From positions 1 through 24,712 of the forward strand of contig CAUGKA010000008.1 in assembly GCA_959599615.1 (NCBI GenBank): 24,712 nucleotides of DNA. The letters are read 5' to 3'. The notes under the pieces were generated by a model. The model was not told where the DNA came from, made no database searches, and saw only the letters and a list, made by a program, of their open reading frames with translations. This DNA comes from an uncultured Collinsella sp. GTDB lineage: Bacteria; Actinomycetota; Coriobacteriia; Coriobacteriales; Coriobacteriaceae. The stretch's first letter is position 1; every line of letters begins with the position of its first letter. Made by a program: the position numbers and the translations under genes. Below are positions 8,632-15,440 of this stretch, one piece after another.

Positions 8632-8731
8632 CTGCTGATAATTTTGTCCCACGTTGCTGCTCTTAGCATGTTCGGTCCCCTTTGGGGTACCATGGAAAGC
8701 GTTTGTATTTCGATTCCTTTGGGAGGCTTGT

Positions 8732-9325
8732 ATGAGTCCCATTCAAATCGCCTTGCTGCTGCTCGCCGTTGCCGGCGTGTGGGCTATCGTTGAGCTTGCG
8801 CTCACCCTGCGCAAAACCCGCACCGTTGTCGACTCGCTCGACAAGACGGTAACCGACCTCAATAATACGATTGCCGAGGCGCAGCCCGTGGTGGCAAAGC
8901 TTGATGGCGCCGTTGACGAGCTTACGCCGGCACTTGCCCAGATGGAGCCGCTCCTCAAGTCGAGCAAGACTGCCATTGACGCCCTGACGTCCAACCTCGT
9001 TGAGGTTGAGGCGGTAGTTCGCGACATCTCCGAGGTCACGGGCAGTATGGCCGAGGCCAGCAATGCCGTATCGAGCGTGACAGATTCTGCGGCCGGCGCC
9101 GTGCAGAAGCTCTTCAATAAGGTGAAGGCTCCTGCAGCCGACGCCGATCGTAAGCTAGCCGCTGCCGCCGCCGAGGCCGAGCAGCCTACCGAGCGCGTTC
9201 TGATCGGTGAGGCCGAGGACGAGGCCGCCGATGGTGCGGATGCGGCTCAGAAGCCCGCAGCCAAGCCGGCTCAGTATTACACCTATACGCCCGCCGAGTC
9301 CTCTGAGGAGTCCTGCGATGAGTAG
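8732..9325 (+). CDS. DUF948 membrane-anchored coiled-coil protein (YtxG-like)
   Basis: Protein of 197 aa with one N-terminal membrane segment (about 4-24), then a long heptad-rich helical region (about 28-125: repeated TV.DL/LD...I/VA patterns) and an Ala/Glu/Asp-rich, low-complexity C-terminus. This layout matches DUF948 proteins such as B. subtilis YtxG, a general-stress protein; biochemical function is unknown. The ATG at 8732 follows GGGAGG; an in-frame start further upstream lacks a site. The stop overlaps the next start (ATGAGTAG), so it heads a coupled four-gene unit with the sigma-factor genes. The 100 bases before it hold a short GGTCCCC/GGGGTACC inverted element (8673-8692) but no convincing promoter. 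Confidence 0.82.
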   Translation: MSPIQIALLLLAVAGVWAIVELALTLRKTRTVVDSLDKTVTDLNNTIAEAQPVVAKLDGAVDELTPALAQMEPLLKSSKTAIDALTSNLVEVEAVVRDISEVTGSMAEASNAVSSVTDSAAGAVQKLFNKVKAPAADADRKLAAAAAEAEQPTERVLIGEAEDEAADGADAAQKPAAKPAQYYTYTPAESSEESCDE

Positions 9326-9695
9326 CGAAGCAACCTTCCCCATCACGCTGACCGTTGCCGGCGACCCGCGTCTCGCTCGCCTTGTGCGCATGACGGCAGC
9401 CAACGTTGGTGCCCTGTGCTCCATGTCTGTCGATCGCATCGAGGACATCCGCATGGCTGCCGAGGAGGCTTTCATCTTTGGGTGCACCGCGGTCGACTGC
9501 AACGACATCACCATCAAATTCGATGTCGATGAGACTCACGTTGGCATGACTATTACCTTTGGAGACCAGGCTACGGTTGATGAAAACGACCAGGCTGCGG
9601 TGTATGCCGAGCTCATCCTCGCGAGCGTGTGCGATTCCTACGAAAAGACTGCGGCGCCCCTGACGCTTTCCCTCGATCTCAAGGCGGATATCTAA
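9318..9695 (+). CDS. Degenerate RsbW/SpoIIAB-like anti-sigma protein
   Basis: Protein of 125 aa encoded immediately before a SigB/SigF-type sigma gene, in the place where the anti-sigma kinase normally sits. It keeps the family's helix IEDIRMAAEEA (41-51, compare IEDLKIAVSEA of RsbW, quoted from memory) and a following beta-sheet pattern. The N-box asparagine is replaced by Phe (F54), no DxGxG box is present, and there is no GxGL segment near 95-110. It is also shorter than RsbW (about 160 aa). ATP binding and kinase activity are therefore doubtful, but sigma binding could remain. The start at 9318 overlaps the previous stop, and the stop is one base before the sigma ATG. No STAS-domain antagonist or PP2C phosphatase gene is nearby. 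Anti-sigma function is inferred from remote similarity and position. Confidence 0.7.
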   Translation: MSSEATFPITLTVAGDPRLARLVRMTAANVGALCSMSVDRIEDIRMAAEEAFIFGCTAVDCNDITIKFDVDETHVGMTITFGDQATVDENDQAAVYAELILASVCDSYEKTAAPLTLSLDLKADI

Positions 9696-9696
9696 T

Positions 9697-10488
9697 ATGA
9701 CCGAACGTTCCCGGAGCGGCAAGACCGCTTGGGACAAGGAGAAAACCCGCGAGCTGTTTCGTCGCTACAAAGAGACCGGTGATCCGGACGCACGCGAGCA
9801 GCTCGTCATGTCCCACATGAACCTGGTAAGGTTTCTTGCCAACAAATTTAAGAACCGCGGTGAGCCGCTCGACGACCTGATGCAGGTTGGCTATTTGGGC
9901 CTGCTCAAAGCAATCGACCGCTTTGATCCCGAGCGTGGACTCGAGTTCACCACGTTTGCCACGCCCACCATCCTGGGCGAGATCAAGCGTCACTTCCGTG
10001 ACAAGGGGTGGAGCGTGCGCGTGCCGCGCCGTCTGCAGGAGCTTTCTGCCAAGGTTAACCAGGCTACCGACAAGCTTACCAACGAGTTGCAGCGCTCGCC
10101 TAAGGTCGAAGAAATCGCTGAGTACCTGGACGTGACCGTTGACGAGGTGCTGGAGGCCATGGAGTCGTCCTCGGCCTATACCTCGGTACCTATCGAGGCC
10201 CCCGGTGCGTCCGATTCCGACGATGCGCCCTCGATTCTCGACCGCTACGCCGACGACGACAACGAGCTTGACTTTACCGATGACCGCCTGGTAATCGAAG
10301 AAGCCATTCGCGATTTCTCGCCGCGCGAGCGCGAGGTTATCGAGCTGCGTTTTGTGAAGGGCATGACTCAGATCGAGATCGCTAAGAAGCTGGGTATCTC
10401 GCAGGTGCAGGTCTCGCGCCTGCTGCGCCGTACCCTTAAGAAGATTCAGGACAAGATCGACCCCGACGGAGTGATGGTTCGTTCATGA
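9697..10488 (+). CDS. SigB/SigF/SigG-family RNA polymerase sigma factor
   Basis: Alternative sigma-70 factor of 263 aa. Region 2 is clear: HMNLVRFLANKF (about 40-51), DDLMQVGYLGLLKAIDRFD (59-77) and FTTFATPTILGEIKRHFRDKGW (84-105). Region 3 begins with VRVPRRLQEL, and region 4 carries the helix-turn-helix at about 223-244 (TQIEIAKKLGISQVQVSRL). The RDKGWSVRVPRR signature places it in the stress/sporulation SigB-SigF-SigG group rather than among housekeeping or ECF factors. An acidic linker (about 173-197) is longer than the minimum. Its start follows the anti-sigma stop by one base, and its stop overlaps the permease start (ATGA), so all four genes are probably co-translated. Likely a general stress or envelope factor; the regulon cannot be read from this window. 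Confidence 0.92.
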   Translation: MTERSRSGKTAWDKEKTRELFRRYKETGDPDAREQLVMSHMNLVRFLANKFKNRGEPLDDLMQVGYLGLLKAIDRFDPERGLEFTTFATPTILGEIKRHFRDKGWSVRVPRRLQELSAKVNQATDKLTNELQRSPKVEEIAEYLDVTVDEVLEAMESSSAYTSVPIEAPGASDSDDAPSILDRYADDDNELDFTDDRLVIEEAIRDFSPREREVIELRFVKGMTQIEIAKKLGISQVQVSRLLRRTLKKIQDKIDPDGVMVRS

Positions 10489-11897
10489 GTGAGCACCCCC
10501 AACAAACTGACCGCACGCTGCGCGATACCCGTATTCTGACGTTGCGTATTTGGGCCGTCGTCGGCTGCATTGTCATCGCCGCCGTCATCTTTAACCTTAT
10601 GGGTATTCTGGCGCCTGTTATCGAGTTTCTTGCCGTCGGTTCCATCATCGCTTTTGTGATGTCGCCGATTACCAACTGGCTCGAGCATCACGGCGTCAAC
10701 CGTGGCATTGGTTCGCTCATCGCGCTGATTGTGGTTGTGGCAGTGCTCGTCGGTGTCGTTTGCATCCTGTCGCCGATTCTCTTTGGTCAGATCATGGAAG
10801 TCCTGAGCCGCCTGCCCGAGCAGCTTCGTGTTGCGGGTGGCGATCTCAATGAGATGGTCTCGCATGCCAAGACGCTTAACAACACGCCGCTCAAGGAGTA
10901 TTTGGACGATAATCTTTCGTCGCTGGTCGCCGTGGCATCGAAGTATGTGTCTCAGATCGCTGCCGAACTTGGCCGCGGTGTGTTCCCGCTCATCACCAAT
11001 ACGGCCTCGCAGCTGTTCGTGATCTTCCTTGGTCTAGTGCTTGCCTACTGGATGGCCTGCGACTACCCTCGCATGCACCACGAGATTTGCACCATCATCG
11101 GTCAGGAGAAGGAGACCTCGTACCGCTTTATGGTCGCCATCCTTTCTCGCTCTGTCGGCGGCTACATGCGCGGTATGGTCGTGACGTCCATCTGCGGTGG
11201 CTTCCTTGCCTTTATCGGTTTTATGATCATCGGCCATCCGTATGCAGCGCTCATGGCTATCTTTACGGGGATCATGCATTTGGTTCCGGTCGTCGGTCCC
11301 TGGGTGAGCGCAGCAATCGCCACGGTACTCGGCTTTATGTTCAGCCCCATGTTGGCATTATGGACGCTCATCGTGACGATGGTCGCTCAAAACGTCACCG
11401 ATAACGTGATTTCGCCTAAGGTCATGCAGAGCTCGGTGCAGGTGCATCCCATCATGAGCCTCACGGCGCTCGTTATTGGCTCGGCGCTCATGGGCCCCAT
11501 CGGCATGATTATCGCCATCCCGCTGTGTGCGGCCCTCAAGGGCATCTTCGTCTATTACTTTGAGAACGAGACCGGACGCCAGCTCGTGGCATACGACGGC
11601 GCCGTGTTTAAGGGCACACCGTACCGCGATGCCGATGGCAACCCGGTCGCCGCCTATGACGCGCTTGGCGACGACACTTTCATCTACGAGTCCGAGCTCA
11701 TCGGCAACGAGACCGCGCCCGAGGCCAAAGCTATGCCTAAGCCCGAGCTCGATAATCCCTGGATCAAGCTCTCGGGTCTGCAGCCCGATGCGACCGGTTT
11801 TTTCAAGAACCCCTTCGCCAAGGATGACGATTCCAACACGGATGACGACACCAAAACCGGCATCGACGGCTCCATGGACGATTCAGATTCTAAATAG
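10485..11897 (+). CDS. AI-2E family transporter (UPF0118 permease)
   Basis: Polytopic membrane protein of 470 aa. Hydrophobic segments occur near 19-40, 42-60, 68-95, 170-190, 225-260, 262-300 and 310-345, with the family's GIMHLVPVVGPWVSA-type motif around 262-276. The family was named for TqsA/YdiK-like export of autoinducer-2, but members also include Na+/H+ antiporters, so the substrate is open. A cytoplasmic tail of about 110 aa follows the last membrane segment and ends in an Asp-rich stretch (DDDSNTDDDT), which is unusual for the family. The start overlaps the sigma gene stop, indicating co-regulation with that factor and suggesting an envelope-stress role. Its stop is six bases from the stop of the convergent small gene. 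Confidence 0.88.
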   Translation: MSEHPQQTDRTLRDTRILTLRIWAVVGCIVIAAVIFNLMGILAPVIEFLAVGSIIAFVMSPITNWLEHHGVNRGIGSLIALIVVVAVLVGVVCILSPILFGQIMEVLSRLPEQLRVAGGDLNEMVSHAKTLNNTPLKEYLDDNLSSLVAVASKYVSQIAAELGRGVFPLITNTASQLFVIFLGLVLAYWMACDYPRMHHEICTIIGQEKETSYRFMVAILSRSVGGYMRGMVVTSICGGFLAFIGFMIIGHPYAALMAIFTGIMHLVPVVGPWVSAAIATVLGFMFSPMLALWTLIVTMVAQNVTDNVISPKVMQSSVQVHPIMSLTALVIGSALMGPIGMIIAIPLCAALKGIFVYYFENETGRQLVAYDGAVFKGTPYRDADGNPVAAYDALGDDTFIYESELIGNETAPEAKAMPKPELDNPWIKLSGLQPDATGFFKNPFAKDDDSNTDDDTKTGIDGSMDDSDSK

Positions 11898-11903
11898 GTC
11901 CTA

Positions 11904-12143
11904 TTAACGTTTCTTGAAGTTATAAATGACAAGAAACGCGAGCAAAGCGATTGATAAGGGGCCGGTTACATAGAAAAAGAGAACGTCAATTGCGCGTAGA
12001 GTGAAATAAGCCTTATCGCCGGACATTACTGCATACAATACGTAACCAAATGCTGGTTGGTTTGCGTACCAGCAGGAGAAGGCCAAGAGCGCTAAAAGTG
12101 CTACTACCAGAAGTGCATTCAGGACAAATCGTTTGCTTTTCAT
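11904..12143 (-). CDS. Small two-segment membrane protein, unknown function
   Basis: A 79-aa protein and the only gene on the minus strand. A basic N-terminus (MKSKRF) precedes a first hydrophobic segment (about 7-27), a short loop with aromatic residues, a second segment (about 52-75) and a basic end (NFKKR). The first segment could instead be an uncleaved signal peptide. I do not recognise a family. Support for a real gene: GGAAGGAG sits 6 bases before the ATG, and the upstream AT-rich stretch (12144-12200) has TAAAAT and TATAAG as -10-like elements. The gene and its flank are clearly richer in A+T than their neighbours, suggesting a recent arrival or a lineage-specific gene. Confidence 0.7.
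   Translation of the reverse strand: MKSKRFVLNALLVVALLALLAFSCWYANQPAFGYVLYAVMSGDKAYFTLRAIDVLFFYVTGPLSIALLAFLVIYNFKKR
11908..11938. repeat. Inverted repeat at the convergent gene ends
   Basis: CGTTTCTTG (11908-11916) and CAAGAAACG (11930-11938) are perfect 9-base inverted copies around a 13-base AT-rich loop. The repeat covers the last codons of the minus-strand gene, stopping two bases short of its stop codon. A second palindrome, AATAGG-T-CCTATT, lies just to the left across the permease stop (11893-11905). Neither is followed by a T-run on either strand, so they are at best weak bidirectional terminators. Confidence 0.5.
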
Positions 12144-12234
12144 CGATCGCTCCTTCCGGGTGAGTCTTATATGTATTTTACTAAAAACATTTTTAAAAGG
12201 ATTGCTTAGTCCTAAATAACGTGCACTTTCGCTG

Positions 12235-12264
12235 GAGGGTCGCTGTTTGGCGGCCCTCTTTTTT
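12235..12264 (+). terminator. Rho-independent terminator upstream of alaS
   Basis: GAGGGTCGC (12235-12243) pairs with GCGGCCCTC (12250-12258) through nine pairs with one wobble, loop TGTTTG, followed by six T. It points rightward, 338 bases after the AI-2E permease stop and 92 bases behind the start of the minus-strand gene. It is therefore the first strong + strand stop after the sigma-factor operon, or else an attenuator in an alaS leader. I see no T-box features (no T-box consensus, no specifier hairpin). Confidence 0.85.
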
Positions 12265-12290
12265 GCACTGGGGCGGTGGGATGGTAATAT
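12262..12290 (+). promoter_or_regulatory. Possible alaS promoter
   Basis: TTTGCA (12262-12267) and TAATAT (12285-12290) are separated by 17 bases and lie 47 bases before the alaS ATG. Each box matches four of six consensus bases. The position directly behind the terminator fits a new transcription start. Confidence 0.4.
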
Positions 12291-12336
12291 CGTTACGTTT
12301 GAACTGTTTCGATGTGAAACCGAGGAGATTCCCTCT

Positions 12337-14994
12337 ATGAGTGCTGACTACCCGTCAATGACTACGGCCGAGATTCGCTCTAAGTTCCTCAACTTCTTTG
12401 AGGAGCGCGGTCTTAAGCTCTATCCTTCTTCGTCCCTCGTCCCCGACGATCCTTCACTGCTGCTTGCCAACGCCGGCATGAACCAGTTTAAGGAGTATTA
12501 CCAGGGCAAGAAGACCATGAAGGAGATTGGCGCGATCTCCTGCCAGAAGTGCGTCCGCACCAACGACATCGATTGCATTGGCGAGGACGGCCGCCACCTG
12601 TCCTTCTTCGAGATGCTCGGCGACTTCTCCTTTGGCGGCGTCTCCAAGCAGCAGGCCTGCGCTTGGGCCTTTGAGCTCATCACCAAGGAGTTCAAGCTGC
12701 CGCTCGATCGCCTGTACTTCACCGTCTTTACCGAGGACGACGAGACCCATGACGTGTGGCGCTCCCTGGGCGTTGCCGAGGATCACATCTCGCGCCTGGG
12801 CGAGGATGACAACTTCTGGGCTGCTGGCCCCACCGGCCCCTGCGGTCCGTGCTCCGAGATCTACTTTGACATGGGCGAGGAGGTCGGCTGCGGCAGCCCC
12901 GACTGCAAGCCCGGCTGCGACTGCGACCGCTTCCTTGAGTTCTGGAATCTCGTCTTTACCCAGTACGACCGCCAGGAGGACGGCTCCATGCCGGAGCTGC
13001 CGCACCGCAACCTCGATACGGGCATGGGTCTGGAGCGAATGGCCGCTATCATGCAGCACAAGACCGCTAACTATGACGGTGATCTGATGCAGCACCTCAT
13101 CAAGCTGGGCGAGAAGATCAGCGGCAAGACCTATGACGCCGACGATTACTCCGGCGCCAGCCGCTCCCTGCGCATCATCGCCGACCACTCCCGTGCCGTG
13201 GACTTTATGATCTCCGATGGCATTCTCCCCGGTAACGAGGGTCGCGAGTACGTCCTTCGCCGCCTGCTCCGCCGCGCCGTGTTCCACGGTCGTTTGCTGG
13301 GCATCGAGGGCGCCTTCCTGACCAAGTTCATCGACGAGGTCAACGCTCAGATGGGCGAGGCTTATCCCGAGCTGCTCAAGAACGTCGCGCTCGTTAAGGG
13401 CATCGTCGCCTCCGAGGAGGAGCGTTTCTCAACGACGCTCGACAACGGTCGCGTCTACCTGGACGAGGCCCTGGCCGCGCTTGCCGAGGGTACTGTCCTT
13501 CCGGGCGACGTTGCCTTTAAGCTGCACGACACCTTTGGTTTCCCCATCGACCTGACCGTCGAGATCGCCGGCACCGCCGGTCACAACGTCGATATGGACG
13601 GCTTCACCGCTTGCATGGAGGACCAGAAGGCCCGCGCTCGCGCCAACGCCAAGGGCGATGCTTGGGGCAGCTTCAACGACGTGTGGGTCGAGCTTTCCGA
13701 CAAGGTTGCCGCGACCGAGTTCGACGGCTATGACAACGATGTGATCGAGGGTGCCAAGGTTGTCGCCATCGTTCGCAACGGCGAGTCCGTCGAGTCCGCT
13801 GCCGTGGGCGAGGACGTCGAGGTCGTGCTCGACCGCACCCCGTTCTACGCCGAGATGGGCGGCCAGCAGGGCGATGCCGGCGAGCTTTCCGCCGAGGGCG
13901 TTGCGCTGACCGTTTCCGATACCAAGAACCACAATGGCCTGTATGCTCACGTCGCGCACGTTGCCGAGGGCACATTGACCGTCGGTGCTACCGTGACCGC
14001 CGCGCTCGACGCCGAGCGCCGTGGTTTCCTGCGCCGCAACCACACCGCCACCCACCTGCTCGACGCTGCGCTTAAGCAGGTCCTGGGCGAGCATGTCTCC
14101 CAGGCTGGCTCGCTGGTGACGCCCGAGCACCTGCGCTTTGACTTCACGCACTTCGAGGCCCTGTCCTCCGAGCAGCTCAAGGCTGTCGAGGACCTGGTCA
14201 ACCAGCAGATCTTCGCCTCCAAGCCGGTCGTGACCCGCGTCATGGGCATCGACGAGGCCAAGGCCGCCGGTGCTGTCGCCCTGTTTGGCGAGAAGTATGG
14301 CGACGTCGTCCGCGTCGTCTCCGTGGGCGCCGAGGACCAGCCGTTCTCCCGCGAGCTCTGCGGTGGCACGCATGCTGCCAACACCGCCGAGATCGGCCTG
14401 TTCAAGATCATCTCCGAGTCCTCCACGGGCTCGAATGTCCGCCGTATCGAGGCCGTGACCTCCAAGGGCGCTCTCGACTACATGGCCGATCGCCTGGCGC
14501 TCGTCGACGCCGCTGCCGCTGCGCTCAAGTGCCGCGTCGACGAGGTTCCCGCCCGCGTGGAGAACCTGCAGGCCGAGCTGCGCGAGACTTCCGGCAAGCT
14601 CAAGAAGGCGCTCACCGGTGGCTCCTCCGATGCGATCTCCAGCGCCATCGACGGCGCTGTCGAGCTGAACGGCTACAAGCTCGTTGTCGCTGAGCTTCAG
14701 GGTCTCGAGGCCGCAGACCTGCGCAACGTCTGGGATACCGTGCACCAGAAGGTTGCCGGCCCCGTCGCCTGCGTCGTTGCCAGCGTTACCGAGAAGGGCA
14801 CCCCGGCCCTGCTCGCCGCCGGCTCCGATGACGCCGTGAAGGCCGGTTTCCACGCCGGTAACGTGATCAAGCAGATCGCGGGCCTGGTCGATGGTCGCGG
14901 TGGCGGTCGTCCCAACATGGCCCAGGCCGGTGGCAAGAATGCTGCCGGTATCGCCGATGCCCTCGCGGCCGCCAAGACCGCGCTCGGCGCCTAA
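12337..14994 (+). CDS. alaS: Alanyl-tRNA synthetase
   Basis: Cytoplasmic class II synthetase of 885 aa, normal length, charging tRNA-Ala and clearing mischarged Ser/Gly-tRNA. The N-terminus MTTAEIRSKFLNFFEERG leads into the catalytic domain with NAGMNQFK (45-52), CQKCVRTNDID (69-79) and GDFSFGG (95-101). The GTGMGLERM-type motif 3 region reads NLDTGMGLERMA. The editing domain has HTATHLL and CGGTHAAN, supplying the zinc-binding His/Cys set. The C-Ala domain ends with the glycine-rich VDGRGGGRPNMAQAGG. The ATG at 12337 is preceded by GAGGAG; an in-frame ATG further left (12247) lies in the terminator region and is rejected. Codon use is strongly biased, as expected for a highly expressed gene. 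ruvX starts 8 bases after the stop. Confidence 0.97.
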   Translation: MSADYPSMTTAEIRSKFLNFFEERGLKLYPSSSLVPDDPSLLLANAGMNQFKEYYQGKKTMKEIGAISCQKCVRTNDIDCIGEDGRHLSFFEMLGDFSFGGVSKQQACAWAFELITKEFKLPLDRLYFTVFTEDDETHDVWRSLGVAEDHISRLGEDDNFWAAGPTGPCGPCSEIYFDMGEEVGCGSPDCKPGCDCDRFLEFWNLVFTQYDRQEDGSMPELPHRNLDTGMGLERMAAIMQHKTANYDGDLMQHLIKLGEKISGKTYDADDYSGASRSLRIIADHSRAVDFMISDGILPGNEGREYVLRRLLRRAVFHGRLLGIEGAFLTKFIDEVNAQMGEAYPELLKNVALVKGIVASEEERFSTTLDNGRVYLDEALAALAEGTVLPGDVAFKLHDTFGFPIDLTVEIAGTAGHNVDMDGFTACMEDQKARARANAKGDAWGSFNDVWVELSDKVAATEFDGYDNDVIEGAKVVAIVRNGESVESAAVGEDVEVVLDRTPFYAEMGGQQGDAGELSAEGVALTVSDTKNHNGLYAHVAHVAEGTLTVGATVTAALDAERRGFLRRNHTATHLLDAALKQVLGEHVSQAGSLVTPEHLRFDFTHFEALSSEQLKAVEDLVNQQIFASKPVVTRVMGIDEAKAAGAVALFGEKYGDVVRVVSVGAEDQPFSRELCGGTHAANTAEIGLFKIISESSTGSNVRRIEAVTSKGALDYMADRLALVDAAAAALKCRVDEVPARVENLQAELRETSGKLKKALTGGSSDAISSAIDGAVELNGYKLVVAELQGLEAADLRNVWDTVHQKVAGPVACVVASVTEKGTPALLAAGSDDAVKAGFHAGNVIKQIAGLVDGRGGGRPNMAQAGGKNAAGIADALAAAKTALGA

Positions 14995-15002
14995 GAACCT
15001 AA

Positions 15003-15440
15003 GTGGTCGCTGTGGTCGCGCTCGCACTGGACATAGGGGAGACCAGGATTGGCATTGCCGTCTCGAGCCGTGATGGCAAGATGGCGATGCCCGTCAAGGT
15101 GCTTCCGGCCGCCGAAGTCACCGGCATGGCAAAGACGTTTCGCTATCTGGTCGAGGACTATGAGCCCGATATCCTGGTAAGCGGACGTCCCTTGACCATG
15201 GCCGGTGAGCCCGGCCCCCAGGCCGAGCGCGTCGCCGCCGTGGCCCAAAAGATTGCCGACGAGCTCGAACTTCCGCTGGAGTTTGAGGACGAGCGTCTGT
15301 CCTCGCAGGAGGCCAAGCGAATCCTGCGAGAGCAGGGGCTCAACGAAAAGCAGATGAGGGGCAAGATTGACATGATCGCCGCCAGCCTGTTCTTGCAGAC
15401 ATGGCTCGATCGTAAAAACGAGGAGGTTCAGCATGCCTAG
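15003..15440 (+). CDS. ruvX: RuvX/YqgF family RNase H-fold nuclease
   Basis: A 145-aa RNase H-like fold protein of the YqgF/RuvX family, linked to 16S rRNA maturation and to Holliday-junction resolution. LALDIGETRIGIAVS (7-21) carries the first catalytic Asp, FEDERLSSQEA (about 98-108) the central Glu/Asp region, and KIDMIAASLFLQTWLD (about 122-137) the last Asp. The start is uncertain: GTG 15003 and GTG 15012 are both in frame and neither has a good ribosome site. It begins 8 bases after alaS, so translation may depend on coupling. Its end overlaps the mltG start by 8 bases. The alaS-ruvX-mltG order is widespread in Gram-positive bacteria. Confidence 0.92.
   Translation: MVAVVALALDIGETRIGIAVSSRDGKMAMPVKVLPAAEVTGMAKTFRYLVEDYEPDILVSGRPLTMAGEPGPQAERVAAVAQKIADELELPLEFEDERLSSQEAKRILREQGLNEKQMRGKIDMIAASLFLQTWLDRKNEEVQHA

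Noticed and set aside
8673..8692. GGTCCCC-TTT-GGGGTACC hairpin before the DUF948 gene as a terminator of rarA
   Set aside because: The stem is short, imperfect beyond four G-C pairs, and no T-run follows. It may be an operator, but nothing supports that beyond symmetry.
12144..12336. Possible T-box riboswitch controlling alaS
   Set aside because: There is a terminator hairpin, but I find neither the conserved T-box sequence that pairs with the tRNA end nor a specifier-loop arrangement, and the space before the hairpin is occupied by the start of the minus-strand gene.
13429..15027. Long open frame (over 500 codons) on the minus strand opposite alaS
   Set aside because: It mirrors the strong codon bias of alaS in a high-G+C sequence, has no ribosome site, and its translation is low-complexity with no recognisable motif.
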